Positions 9,016 to 17,733 of a stretch of 64,000 nt of DNA are shown here, in pieces (position 1 is the first letter of the stretch; each line of letters starts with the position of its first letter). The notes under the pieces were generated by a model. The model was not told where the DNA came from. It was given only the letters and a program-made list of their open reading frames with translations, and searched no databases. The position numbers were made by a program, and so were the translations under genes. The stretch comes from Candidatus Eremiobacterota bacterium (GTDB taxonomy: Bacteria; Vulcanimicrobiota; CADAWZ01; Ess09-12), in NCBI GenBank assembly GCA_031082125.1, contig JAVHLM010000007.1:210235-274234 (forward strand). Direction: 5' to 3'.

Positions 9016-9918
9016 ATGGAGGACGTCTGCCTCCATGAGCCCCGCCTCTTCACGATGATACATGTAGAGGGAGTCACCCATCATTATCATGCCGGCATGC
9101 CTGACGAGATCTGCGCCCTGCGGGATGTGACGCTTCAGATCTGCCAGGGAGAGTTTGTCACGCTCCTCGGCCATAACGGGAGCGGAAAATCCACCCTGGC
9201 AAAGCTCTTTAACGCCCTGATTGTCCCGGGGACCGGAAAGGTCACCGTTGATGGCATTGATACAGGCAATGAGCAGGAGCTCTGGAGCATCAGGAGCAGG
9301 GTGGGCATGGTCTTTCAAAACCCTGATAACCAGCTTGTTGCCCCCACCATTGAAGAAGAGCTTGCCTTTGGCCCCGAGAACCTTGGCGTGCCCCGCGAGG
9401 AGATCATAAGGCGTATCGACAGTGCACTCAAGTCCGTCGATCTCGAGAAATACCGCTCATCGGCGCCCCATCTCCTCTCGGGAGGCCAGAAACAGAGGGT
9501 GGCCATCGCCTCTGTGCTCACCATGATGCCCAAGTACCTCGTCCTCGATGAGCCGACGGCCATGCTCGACCCCCGCGGACAGCGGGAGATAATGCATACC
9601 CTCAGGGAGCTTAATGAAGAGCAGGGGATTACCATAGTCCTTGTGACCCAGAACATGGGTGAGGCTCACTATTCGAAAAGATCGATAGTGATGAGCCGCG
9701 GTGAGATAGTGATGGACGATGAGCCCAGGAAAGTGTTCAAGGATATGGGCCGCATACAGGCGCTCCGCCTCGATGTTCCTCCCATCAGTCTCCTGGCCCA
9801 CCGCCTCAGTGCTGCAGGCTATGGGGTCTCTGATGAGCTGGTCACCGTCGAGGAGATGGCTCGGGCGCTTGCCTGCCTGTCGGGGCGCCGTGGAGAGGGT
9901 AACCATGAGCATCATTGA
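9016..9918 (+). CDS. ecfA1: ECF transporter ATPase EcfA1 (CbiO-like)
   Basis: It is an ABC ATPase of an energy-coupling factor transporter for vitamins or metal ions, acting on the cytoplasmic side of the membrane. The 300-residue product has Walker A GHNGSGKS at about 52-59, Q-loop MVFQNPDNQ, signature LSGGQKQR near 154, and Walker B YLVLDEP. The start is uncertain: neither ATG 9016 nor the in-frame ATG 9055 has a good Shine-Dalgarno, and 9055 fits the family better by length. It overlaps ecfA2 by 14 bases. Confidence 0.93.
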   Translation: MEDVCLHEPRLFTMIHVEGVTHHYHAGMPDEICALRDVTLQICQGEFVTLLGHNGSGKSTLAKLFNALIVPGTGKVTVDGIDTGNEQELWSIRSRVGMVFQNPDNQLVAPTIEEELAFGPENLGVPREEIIRRIDSALKSVDLEKYRSSAPHLLSGGQKQRVAIASVLTMMPKYLVLDEPTAMLDPRGQREIMHTLRELNEEQGITIVLVTQNMGEAHYSKRSIVMSRGEIVMDDEPRKVFKDMGRIQALRLDVPPISLLAHRLSAAGYGVSDELVTVEEMARALACLSGRRGEGNHEHH

Positions 9919-10759
9919 AATCAGGGATCTCACCCATATCTACATGCGCGACACTCCCTTCGAGACGGAAGCCATTCACAAGGTCTCCACAAGCATTGAG
10001 GCCGGGAGCATCACGGCCATAGTGGGGCCTACAGGATGCGGCAAATCGACACTCATCCAGCATTTCAACGGAATCCTCCGCCCCTCGGAGGGCAGGGTGA
10101 CAGTTGATGGCACCGAGGTGGGAGCCCCCCATATCGATCTCAGGAAGATAAGGCAGAAAGTGGGTCTCGTCTTCCAGTACCCCGAGCACCAGATCTTTGA
10201 GGAGACGGTCTTTCTGGATGTCGCATTCGGCCCGGTGAGGATGGGCTTCCCGCCCGATGAGGTGGCCGATTGTGTGCGCATGGCAATGGAGTTCATGGAC
10301 CTGCCCTTTGAGACCCTCAGAAACAGGTCTCCCTTCTCCCTGAGCGGCGGCGAGATGCGCCGCGTGGCACTCGCAGGCGTCATCGCCATGAAGCCAATGG
10401 TGCTTGTCCTTGACGAACCCACGGCAGGGCTTGATCCTCTCGGGAAAAAGAGCCTGCTTGGCAGGCTTGCCGAGCTCAGGGACCTTCAGAAGACCACCGT
10501 GGTCATTGTCTCCCACGCGATGGAGGAGATAGTCGAGATAGCGGACAAAATAATCGTGATGAAGAATGGGGCTGTGGCATGCGAGGGGACACCCCGCGAG
10601 GTTTTCTCGAAGAGAGGGGAAATCCAGGAGGCACACCTGCTTCTTCCCGAATATACGAGGCTCATGGTAAGGCTCAATGAGATGGGCTTACCTGTGAGAG
10701 ACGACATATTCACCCTCGATGACTCTTTATACGAGATCGCAAAACTTCTGGAGCGGTAA
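9905..10759 (+). CDS. ecfA2: ECF transporter ATPase EcfA2
   Basis: This is the second ABC ATPase, forming a heterodimer with EcfA1. The 284-residue product has Walker A GPTGCGKST at 41-49, Q-loop LVFQYPEHQIFEETV, signature LSGGEMRR and Walker B MVLVLDEPTAGLDP. The FQYPEHQLF-type Q-helix is characteristic of ECF ATPases. The ATG at 9905 has GGAGAGGG just upstream and overlaps the ecfA1 end. A frame extension to 9719 runs back inside ecfA1 and is not real. ecfT follows three bases later. Confidence 0.95.
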   Translation: MSIIEIRDLTHIYMRDTPFETEAIHKVSTSIEAGSITAIVGPTGCGKSTLIQHFNGILRPSEGRVTVDGTEVGAPHIDLRKIRQKVGLVFQYPEHQIFEETVFLDVAFGPVRMGFPPDEVADCVRMAMEFMDLPFETLRNRSPFSLSGGEMRRVALAGVIAMKPMVLVLDEPTAGLDPLGKKSLLGRLAELRDLQKTTVVIVSHAMEEIVEIADKIIVMKNGAVACEGTPREVFSKRGEIQEAHLLLPEYTRLMVRLNEMGLPVRDDIFTLDDSLYEIAKLLER

Positions 10760-10762
10760 GCC

Positions 10763-11581
10763 ATGGAATTGATGAGGAATGTGACCATAGGTCAGTATGT
10801 GCCTGGCAGCTCGGCCCTTCACCGCCTCGATCCCCGCGTGAAGATACTGCTCCTCATGCTGATGGTCCTGCAGATTTTCCTTATCTCGCAATGGTGGCTC
10901 ATTTTCTTACCTTTCTTGTTTTTCCTTGCCGTGACGGCAGTGTCGGGGCTCACTTTCAGATACGTGCTCCGCGGTCTCAGGGCCGTCGTAATGCTTGTCC
11001 TGATTACTTTTCTTTTCAACGTTTTCCTCACGCCGGGCCATCCCCTCTGGACATTCTGGTGCTTTACGGTGACATACGAGGGCTTCACCTTCGGCCTTCT
11101 CATGGCAATGCGCCTTATTCTCATAGTGCTTGCCACCTCGCTTCTCACACTGACCACTTCGCCTATTCAGATCACCGATGCCCTTGAGGATCTCATGAAG
11201 TGGGGGAAGCCCCTCAGGATCCCTGTCCACGAAGTGGCCATGATGATGAGTATTGCCCTGCGGTTTATCCCCACCCTCATGGAGCAGCTGGAGAAGATAA
11301 TCAAGGCGCAGATGGCCCGGGGCGCCGATTTTGAGAGAGGCTCACTCATTGAGAGAGTGAAGAGCTTCATCCCTATCCTGGTGCCCCTCTTCGTGCAGGC
11401 CTTCAGGCATGCCGATGAGCTGGCCGTCGCGATGGAGGCGAGGTGTTACAGGGGAGGGGAGGGGCGCACAAGGCTGAGGATACTGAAGATGGGACTCAAC
11501 GATTTCACCGCGGTAGCGCTCACAGGAGCCTTCTGCATTTTGCTCTGCTTCGTTGACGGCATGAAAATCCGGGGACTTTGA
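10763..11581 (+). CDS. ecfT: ECF transporter transmembrane subunit EcfT
   Basis: EcfT is the membrane scaffold that couples the two EcfA ATPases to a substrate-binding S component. The 272-residue product starts GQYVPGSSALHRLDPRVKI, has several hydrophobic segments, and carries two coupling-helix motifs of the A-R-G/A-R type: QMARGADF near residue 188 and AMEARCYRGGEGRTR. No S component is present in the window, so this is likely a group II module that serves S components encoded elsewhere. Its stop overlaps an alternative truA start. Confidence 0.94.
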   Translation: MELMRNVTIGQYVPGSSALHRLDPRVKILLLMLMVLQIFLISQWWLIFLPFLFFLAVTAVSGLTFRYVLRGLRAVVMLVLITFLFNVFLTPGHPLWTFWCFTVTYEGFTFGLLMAMRLILIVLATSLLTLTTSPIQITDALEDLMKWGKPLRIPVHEVAMMMSIALRFIPTLMEQLEKIIKAQMARGADFERGSLIERVKSFIPILVPLFVQAFRHADELAVAMEARCYRGGEGRTRLRILKMGLNDFTAVALTGAFCILLCFVDGMKIRGL

Positions 11582-11592
11582 ACGGAGTGACG

Positions 11593-12432
11593 ATGCGCAA
11601 CCTAAGGCTCATAATTGAATATGACGGCACCTATTTCAACGGCTTCCAGAAGCAGACCCTTCCCGGCATGGTGACAGTGCAGAACCGCCTTGAGGAAGCC
11701 CTGGCAAAAATCCTCAATGAGCCCGTGAAAACCGTCGTGGCAGGGAGGACCGATACCGGTGTTCACGCCGTGGCTCAGGTGGTGAGCTTCAGGACCTCCT
11801 CCCCAAGACCTGCAGGCGAGATCAAGCATGCCCTCAACGCGCTGCTTCACGGCGCCATGGCCATTCACTCCGTCGATGAGATGCCCCTGAGGTTTCATGC
11901 CCGTTTTTCCGCCAGGAGCCGCCTCTATCACTACTATATTCTGAACAGGGAAGAGCCTCCGTCCCTGGGGCGATCCTACCTTCACCATGTGAGGCATCCG
12001 CTGGATATTGAAAAGATGAGGGAGGCATCCAGGTTTCTGGAGGGTGAGCATGATTTTACCGCCTTTTCCACCTCCATAAAGGAAGTAAAGACTGCCATAC
12101 GCAAGATTGAGCACATCAATATCCTGCAGGGCACTCACTGCGCGGAGAAGGGGAAGATCCTCTATGTCCCTTTCGAGGCCCTTTACAGGGAGGGCATCAT
12201 ACTTGTGGAGCTCAAGGCCAACAGCTTTCTCCGGTCGATGGTGAGGATGATAGTGGCCGTGCTGGTAAGGGCAGGCCTCGGGAAGATGGAGCCCCGCGAG
12301 GTCTCCCGTATCCTCGCCGAGAAGAATCCGGGTCTCATCCATACGCCGGCGCCGCCTGAGGGCCTATTTCTTGTGAAAGTGGACTATCAAGAAGGTGATT
12401 CAGGGTCTCTTCGAGAAAATAATGTCCCATAA
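11593..12432 (+). CDS. truA: tRNA pseudouridine(38-40) synthase TruA
   Basis: TruA makes pseudouridine at positions 38-40 of the tRNA anticodon stem. The 279-residue product begins MRNLRLIIEYDGTYFNGFQ. The catalytic aspartate is D54 in AGRTDTGVHA, and RSFLRSMVRMIV-type residues (NSFLRSMVRMIV) occur near the C-terminus. A TTG at 11578 is in frame inside the ecfT stop, but the ATG at 11593, preceded by CGGAG, gives the family start. It is probably co-transcribed with ecfA1A2T. Confidence 0.96.
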   Translation: MRNLRLIIEYDGTYFNGFQKQTLPGMVTVQNRLEEALAKILNEPVKTVVAGRTDTGVHAVAQVVSFRTSSPRPAGEIKHALNALLHGAMAIHSVDEMPLRFHARFSARSRLYHYYILNREEPPSLGRSYLHHVRHPLDIEKMREASRFLEGEHDFTAFSTSIKEVKTAIRKIEHINILQGTHCAEKGKILYVPFEALYREGIILVELKANSFLRSMVRMIVAVLVRAGLGKMEPREVSRILAEKNPGLIHTPAPPEGLFLVKVDYQEGDSGSLRENNVP

Positions 12433-12478
12433 AGGCAGTCACGGGAATCTCAAGAGTAAGACGGGAGGATATTGACAC

Positions 12479-12781
12479 ATGGCAAACACGGAAACCTTTG
12501 AAAAACAGCTCGAGGAAGCGGGCGAGAAGATGGGCCGCCTCATGCAGAAGGCCTCGGATCAGGAAAAGGAGCGCCTCAGGGCGATGAAGAAGGAGATTGA
12601 GAACTTTGCGATCGATGAGGAAAAGAAGGGGAAATTCTACGACCGTTCAGCCCTCTTTGCCGCCGGCATCATCGCCAATCCCGACATCACCGATGAGGCG
12701 ATGAAAGAAGCCGCCAAGGAGTATATCGAGAAGGACTATCTTTTCATCAAAAGCCTCAAGGAAGAGGAAGAAAAGCACTAG
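12479..12781 (+). CDS. Small charged helical protein of unknown function
   Basis: I do not recognise a family. The 100-residue product is rich in Lys, Glu, Ala and Met, with a predicted helical or coiled-coil N-terminal half (KQLEEAGEKMGRLMQKASDQ) and a C-terminal half with SALFAAGIIANPDITDEAM. There is no signal peptide, membrane segment or cysteine. A GGGAGGA ribosome-binding site at about 12463-12470 and an intact frame support translation. It follows truA after 46 bases and is followed by a hairpin terminator at 12823-12858. Confidence 0.75.
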   Translation: MANTETFEKQLEEAGEKMGRLMQKASDQEKERLRAMKKEIENFAIDEEKKGKFYDRSALFAAGIIANPDITDEAMKEAAKEYIEKDYLFIKSLKEEEEKH

Positions 12782-12822
12782 GCTTCAGGGAGGGAGCGTG
12801 GAGAGCCGCATGGTGAACTTCT

Positions 12823-12858
12823 CCTTCACGGCGGGCCCTGAGCCGGTGAAGGGCTTTT
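12823..12858 (+). terminator. Hairpin terminator after the 12479 gene
   Basis: The left arm CCTTCACGGC (12823-12832) pairs with GCCGGTGAAGG (12842-12852) with one bulged base. The loop is GGGCCCTGA, followed by GCTTTT. The U-tract is short, so termination may be partial. The T-run covers the TTG at 12857, which argues against that codon as the start of the next gene. Confidence 0.5.
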
Positions 12859-12868
12859 GAAGCCTGTC

Positions 12869-14977
12869 ATGATGTCTTTGAAAGATCAACGCCTCAGAGC
12901 TGTTCTGACCATAGCAGCCGGGGTGTTTCTTTTTTTCCTCGCCATGGGTTCGCAGCAAGGGGTAAAGGACCTCATGGAAAAGTCCGAGGATCTTTACTTC
13001 TTCGCCGAGGACTCCCGCAGCTCGGCGGCGATCATTGTCGTGAACATGGGCGAAGAGAGGCCTGTCAACAGGGAAAACCTTGCAAAGGCCATCTCATGGC
13101 TCAGCGATAAGGAAACAGCCGTTCTGGGCATTGATGTGCTCCTCTTTAAAGAGCCTGATGCCGATAAGGAAGTGGCCGCAGCCCTGAAAAGCATGAAGCA
13201 CGTGGTGATACCGGACGGGGCCGCCTTCAAAAATAAATGGCCTTCCCTTGAGGGAGTCACCGAGGCCTCGGCGCTCTTCCCGCCTGAAGGTGATTTCCCT
13301 GCCGGCACCATTATAAGGAAAGACTACCTCGTGAGGAAGGAGGAGGGAGGAAGGAGCTGTTCTTTTGCCCTCGCTCTTGCCCTGCAGGCAAAAGGGATCG
13401 CCCTGGATCAGGTCAGGCTCCGCACGGACAATCTTCAGGCAGGCAGCGGCATTTCCATACCCATAGAGTGGAACCGCCAGGAAGAGGCTCCCCTCATGAG
13501 GATAAACTATTACCGGCATGGGTTTCCAGAGATAGCCTGGCAGGAGCTTCCCGGCAAGCCCCGGGAGCTTTTCAGGGGGGCCGTGGTCCTCATAGGGAGC
13601 CACCAGCCCCAGGACCTCTTCGCCACTCCCCTGGGCCCCCGCACCCCCGGTGTTCATATCCATGCCCATGCCGTCAATACCATCCTTACAGGCCGCTTCG
13701 TGAGGCGCCTGCACTGGGCGGGGGACCTTCTCATCATGGCAGTGTTCTGCCTTGTTCCCGCCTTGATTGCCGTCTTTACCAGGAAGCCCATGGTCATGGT
13801 TCTCAGCTTTCTGCTCCTTCCTGTCCTCTATACCCTTGCTGCCCTTGAGCTTTTCACCAGGACAGGAATCCAGCTCAGGCTTTTTGACCCTTTTGCTCCC
13901 TCGGGTCTTTCCTTCATTCTGGCAATAGCTTACAGGACATTCTCCCGTGAGTCGGAGAAAGATGCAGGCCCTGCGGCTCGATCTGCAGCAGGGGCCCAGG
14001 CCGGCCCCTCTGAGGACCTTATCATCACCGTGTCAAGAGAAATTGAAAGTGTCCCGCTGGCAGCCGGCGAAACAAGGCGCATGCCAAAGGATGAGAGTGC
14101 CCCGGTACAGCAGGGATATGTTCTCGTCCCCGACTTCAAGAAAGACGCTGTCATAGGGAAATACAGGGTCCTGGAGTGCCTTGGCACCGGAGGCATGGGG
14201 CAGGTCTTCCTGGTTGATCACCTGGGGCTCAATGTGAAGAGGGTAATCAAGGTGATAAGGCCTGATCTTCTCGCCAATCCTTCCGTAAGGGAGCGTTTCC
14301 ATCAGGAGGCAGAGGCAGCGGCACGGTTGAGCCATCCCTCCATCATCATCATCCACGATTTCGGCGAGATAAGCGGGGTGCCGTACATCGAGATGGAGTA
14401 TTTTGAGAGCCACAGCCTCCGCTATGAGCTGAAGAGCCATACTCCCTTTCCCCCTGAGCGCCTTGTCAATCTGCTGGATCAGATTGCCGGGGGCCTCACC
14501 TGCGCCCATAACGCCGAGCCGCGCCCCATGATACACAGGGATCTCAAGCCTGAGAACATCCTGCTGTCGGAGAAGGAGCATGACAAGCTGAAGATCATAG
14601 ATTTCGGCCTTGTCAAGGTGCTCCAGGAGGGTGTGGACAAGTCGGCCTCGTCGTCGTCACCCATCGGGACGCCCTATTATATGGCGCCCGAGCAGATCAA
14701 GATGGAGCATGTGGGACCCGGCACCGACATTTACTCCCTGGGCATCATGCTTTTCGAGATGGCGACGGGGAAGAGACCCTTTGACGCGGGGAGCTGCCTC
14801 GAGGTCCTCAGCGAGCAGCTCACCAAGGCCATTCCGTCTGTCCATGCCCTCAATCCCTCCTACCCCCCGGAGTTTGACGATGTGCTGGAGAAGGCTGCGG
14901 AAAAGGACATCTCGAGGCGCTTTGCAAGTGTCAGGGAATTCCTGGACGAGGTGAAAAAGGCCCTCTCCCATTACTAG
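12869..14977 (+). CDS. CHASE2 receptor serine/threonine protein kinase
   Basis: This is a membrane sensor with an extracellular CHASE2 domain and a cytoplasmic Hanks-type kinase. In the 702-residue product, TM1 is at about 11-28, CHASE2 at about 32-285 (VLGIDVLLFKEPDADKEV, RGAVVLIGSHQPQDLF, TPGVHIHAHAVNTIL), and three hydrophobic segments at about 290-355. The kinase covers about 430-700 and has GTGGMGQVFL, the HRDLKPEN catalytic loop with H556, R557 and D558, D578 of DFG, and YYMAPEQIK. All catalytic residues are present. TTG 12857 is another possible start, but it lies in a terminator. The ligand is unknown. Confidence 0.93.
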   Translation: MMSLKDQRLRAVLTIAAGVFLFFLAMGSQQGVKDLMEKSEDLYFFAEDSRSSAAIIVVNMGEERPVNRENLAKAISWLSDKETAVLGIDVLLFKEPDADKEVAAALKSMKHVVIPDGAAFKNKWPSLEGVTEASALFPPEGDFPAGTIIRKDYLVRKEEGGRSCSFALALALQAKGIALDQVRLRTDNLQAGSGISIPIEWNRQEEAPLMRINYYRHGFPEIAWQELPGKPRELFRGAVVLIGSHQPQDLFATPLGPRTPGVHIHAHAVNTILTGRFVRRLHWAGDLLIMAVFCLVPALIAVFTRKPMVMVLSFLLLPVLYTLAALELFTRTGIQLRLFDPFAPSGLSFILAIAYRTFSRESEKDAGPAARSAAGAQAGPSEDLIITVSREIESVPLAAGETRRMPKDESAPVQQGYVLVPDFKKDAVIGKYRVLECLGTGGMGQVFLVDHLGLNVKRVIKVIRPDLLANPSVRERFHQEAEAAARLSHPSIIIIHDFGEISGVPYIEMEYFESHSLRYELKSHTPFPPERLVNLLDQIAGGLTCAHNAEPRPMIHRDLKPENILLSEKEHDKLKIIDFGLVKVLQEGVDKSASSSSPIGTPYYMAPEQIKMEHVGPGTDIYSLGIMLFEMATGKRPFDAGSCLEVLSEQLTKAIPSVHALNPSYPPEFDDVLEKAAEKDISRRFASVREFLDEVKKALSHY

Positions 14978-15032
14978 AGCCCCTGGCATCTGAAGGCTCG
15001 ACACTGCCGGCTCCCCGCCGGGGTGCATAAAA

Positions 15033-15120
15033 TTGTTACAAAAATGAAATATATTGTTAAAAAACTGTTTACATTTGTTACTGTTTATTTATGGTAAAAT
15101 GGGGAGCCATGAGGTATACT
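15033..15120 (+). promoter_or_regulatory. AT-rich promoter/operator region with TGTTACA-like repeats
   Basis: This AT-rich tract stands out from its GC-rich surroundings. It holds TTGTTACA (15033-15040), TTGTTAA (15054-15060), TGTTTACA (15066-15073) and TTGTTAC (15075-15081). TTTACA at 15068-15073 could be a -35 box with a weak -10 TATGGT at 15090-15095 (spacing 16). A TATACT lies at 15115-15120. Repeated words suggest regulator binding, but no regulator can be named. Confidence 0.4.
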
Positions 15121-15142
15121 ATAGGTAGGAGGAATTTACCCG

Positions 15143-15562
15143 ATGGGACCTGTATACAGCTACCCCACTTCAGCAGCGATGCTCTACTCCCAGGGCGTTT
15201 ACGGCCAGGTGCGCAGTGAGGAGCCCCTCACGGCCGACCAGGTTTTCGACATGATGCTCAGAAAGGAGACCGACAAGTCAGCCCAGATGCGTGACGGAGT
15301 AAAGCACGTGAAGGCCGAGTTCAACCAGTATAATTACTCCCGCGCCATGTCCTCGCTGGCCCTGATGAACCAGATGTCCGCCCAGATGAATCCGCCGCCT
15401 GCTGCGGAGACCGAGAATCCCGGGCAGGCCCCTGAGGGTGCCGACCCCGGTAATGCTGCTCCCGAAGGCACCGCTTCCGAAGGTGCCGCTCCTCAGGCTG
15501 CCGGTTCCCAGGCCGCCGCTCCCCAGGCCGCAGGTGCTGTCCGGCCTGTCGCCGCCTCATAG
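15143..15562 (+). CDS. Small protein with low-complexity Ala/Pro/Gly-rich tail, unknown function
   Basis: No family is recognised. The 139-residue product has a polar N-terminal half (residues 1-75, with SEEPLTADQVFDMMLRKETD and QYNYSRAMSSLALMNQMSAQ) and a repetitive tail from about residue 78 built of GAxPGNAAPEG, ASEGAAP and QAAGSQAAAPQAAG units. There is no signal peptide or membrane helix. AGGAGG at 15127-15132 supports the ATG at 15143. The gene ends convergently with the HD-domain gene, overlapping it by six bases. It has its own AT-rich promoter region. Confidence 0.8.
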   Translation: MGPVYSYPTSAAMLYSQGVYGQVRSEEPLTADQVFDMMLRKETDKSAQMRDGVKHVKAEFNQYNYSRAMSSLALMNQMSAQMNPPPAAETENPGQAPEGADPGNAAPEGTASEGAAPQAAGSQAAAPQAAGAVRPVAAS

Positions 15563-16105
15563 GCCGAGCTCGCCGCTTATCTCCTTCATCGACTCTACGC
15601 CCATCTCAATGAATTCCGGGAGAGGAATACCGATTTTTTCACATTCTCTGATGGCCTCCCTCGACACGTTCCTCGCGAAGCCCTTCTCTTTCATCCTCTT
15701 GATGATGGAGCTCGCCTTCACGCTCGAGAGCTTCTTGTCGGGGATGATGAGGGCCATTGCCGTCACGAGGCCCGTGAGCGATTCGCTCGCCGTGAGGGCG
15801 AAGTCGATGGTGCCCTCCCGCACTGAGCCGTTCTGCTCGTTGTGCCTTTTTATGGCATTCCTGACCTCGGCGGGAAGAGAGTCGGGCAGCAGGTCCATCG
15901 CAATAAGGGCGTGCTTCTCGGGCATGTTCTCCGTGAGCTCGACATCGATGTCATGGAGGAGGCCTGCAAGGGCGTACCGATCCTCGTCGCCTCCCAGCTT
16001 CCTGGCCACTCTCTTCATGACGGCCTCGGAAGCAATGCTGTGCTTGATGAGGTTATCAGCTTTCATGTGCTGCTTTAACAAGGCAAGGGCTTTTTCCCGT
16101 TCCAT
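15557..16105 (-). CDS. HD-domain (HDIG-like) putative phosphohydrolase
   Basis: This is a 182-residue cytoplasmic protein with a metal-dependent HD fold: a first histidine in DNLIKHSIASEAV, then LLHDID with the HD doublet near residue 51, HALIAMDLLP, and KRHNEQNG. It resembles the single-domain HDIG hydrolases whose substrates, often nucleotides, are mostly unassigned. The start has GGAGGA directly upstream (plus-strand TCCTCC at about 16110-16115). It is transcribed against the 15143 gene and may share a transcript with the permease upstream at 16220-17557. Confidence 0.85.
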   Translation of the reverse strand: MEREKALALLKQHMKADNLIKHSIASEAVMKRVARKLGGDEDRYALAGLLHDIDVELTENMPEKHALIAMDLLPDSLPAEVRNAIKRHNEQNGSVREGTIDFALTASESLTGLVTAMALIIPDKKLSSVKASSIIKRMKEKGFARNVSREAIRECEKIGIPLPEFIEMGVESMKEISGELGL

Positions 16106-16219
16106 GGTTCCTCCTGAAATCCTGAAGTGACGGCCAGTGGTTATTTCTGGTTTAAAAAAGGTGAATCCTTCATATCGTGAAGTTACGGGGACTCAGAGGG
16201 AAGCCCCTGTGATGCCGCA

Positions 16220-17557
16220 CTATGTGCGAAGCGAGGGGTGAGGGCGGCCTCGGAACACTGCGAAATAAAGCGCCAGAAACGCCAGGAAAGCACCGATGCC
16301 CGTTACCGCCATCATGGGAGTGTTCACCGCTATGGTGATGCCTATGAAGAGATACGCAGCAATGAAGATCAATGGCATGAGGGGGTAAAGCCTCATGATG
16401 AAGATTCCCGACGAGTCCTGGCCCCTGGCGCGCCTGCGCAGGATGAATATGGTGGCTGCAGAGGTGGCCATGCCGATTGAGTCTAGAAACACCGTGAAAC
16501 CGAGGATTTTCTCGAAGGTATTGGCGAAGAAGAGCACCATTATGGTGGCAGCGGTAAATGCCGTGAGGCTCACGGTGATGACGCCCCTCTCCCTGCTCGT
16601 GCGGCTGAAGGCAGCGGGGAGTATGCCGTCCCTGCTCATTGCAAACATAACCCGCGGGTTCGAGAGGAGCTGCACGTTCACATAGGCCAGCACCGCCAGG
16701 AACAGCAGCAGGGAGAAAATGAACCTTCCGGTCTCGCCGTAAGCCTTCTCAGCAACGATGGCCGCGATGCCTTTTGCCGTCTTCAGCTCCTCAAAGCCTA
16801 TCACTGTCACATAGGATACCTGTGCCAGAAGATAAAGGATTATCACGGCGACGATTCCTATGCAGATCCCCCTGGGAATGTTCCTCCTTGGCTCGGCCAC
16901 GTCCCCGCCGAAGTTGATGCTGTGCTGGTAGCCCCCGTAAGTGAAGGAGACCGCCGCGAGGGCCATGCCGAAAGACCTCAGATAATCGAGGAAAGAATAT
17001 GAGGTATTGACAGAAGATGCGGCATGCGGCACACCTGTGCCCTTGAAGACTGCGAGAATAAGAGCCAGGAGCATGGCGAGCTTGATGAGCATCAGCACGT
17101 TCTGCGTTCCTGCGCTCATCCTGAGGCCTGCCAGGTTGACAAAATAGAAGGCCCCGATGGCTGCCATGGCGATGAGAGCCTTGACAAAATCAGGTGGCGG
17201 CAAGGGAAAAAGTATCTGGGAGAGATATTCGCTCCCGATGAGTGCAATGGCTGCCAGGCTGGAGGCATTCGAGATGAGGATGATGCAGTTTATAGCGAAG
17301 GCAACCGAGGGGTGGTAGCATTCGGCAAAGACCTTGTAATAACAGCCCGTCACGGGGAGGCGCGATCCAATCTCAGCATAGGTGATGGCGCCGCAGAGAG
17401 CAATAATTCCGCCGGCGACCCACGCGCCATAATAAAGCGCCGGGCTAATGGCTGCCTCGGCAGAGTCGGTGGCGGTGCGGAATATGCCCATGCCTATGAT
17501 GAGGCCGATGACAATCATCGTGAGGTCAAAGAGGCGGAGAAGGTTTCGTGACTCCAT
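16220..17557 (-). CDS. APC-superfamily amino acid permease
   Basis: This 445-residue integral membrane protein has about 12 hydrophobic segments. The N-terminus reads LFDLTMIVIGLIIGMGIF, the conserved G-x-G-I-F substrate-ion site of APC carriers, and GAITYAEIGSRLPVTGCYY is typical of TM3. It resembles LAT-type and YkbA-like transporters. The substrate is probably a neutral amino acid but cannot be fixed. The start region overlaps the 5' extension of the divergent 17734 gene, but the real start of that gene lies downstream. Confidence 0.9.
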   Translation of the reverse strand: MESRNLLRLFDLTMIVIGLIIGMGIFRTATDSAEAAISPALYYGAWVAGGIIALCGAITYAEIGSRLPVTGCYYKVFAECYHPSVAFAINCIILISNASSLAAIALIGSEYLSQILFPLPPPDFVKALIAMAAIGAFYFVNLAGLRMSAGTQNVLMLIKLAMLLALILAVFKGTGVPHAASSVNTSYSFLDYLRSFGMALAAVSFTYGGYQHSINFGGDVAEPRRNIPRGICIGIVAVIILYLLAQVSYVTVIGFEELKTAKGIAAIVAEKAYGETGRFIFSLLLFLAVLAYVNVQLLSNPRVMFAMSRDGILPAAFSRTSRERGVITVSLTAFTAATIMVLFFANTFEKILGFTVFLDSIGMATSAATIFILRRRARGQDSSGIFIMRLYPLMPLIFIAAYLFIGITIAVNTPMMAVTGIGAFLAFLALYFAVFRGRPHPSLRT

Positions 17558-17733
17558 GGAAAACTGGCTCCAGGTTCTTTATCCTCAATACTTCTCTACA
17601 TTCATGGTATTCCTGCCGGGGGGGATCATTTCGGCGGGCCGGCGGGAAATACGGGCATTCCCCGCTGTCGGGAGGTAAGATGCTCTTGAAGAAAGAAGTA
17701 GAAATGAGCAGTATTTCCAGGAGGGGTGGCCCT

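Noticed and set aside
9719..9904. Upstream extension of ecfA2
   Set aside because: It runs inside ecfA1. The ATG at 9905 has a Shine-Dalgarno and gives the family N-terminus.
16106..16219. Terminator of the amino acid permease on the minus strand
   Set aside because: A weak CTTCA/TGAAG hairpin and a nearby T-run exist, but spacing is too large for a convincing terminator.
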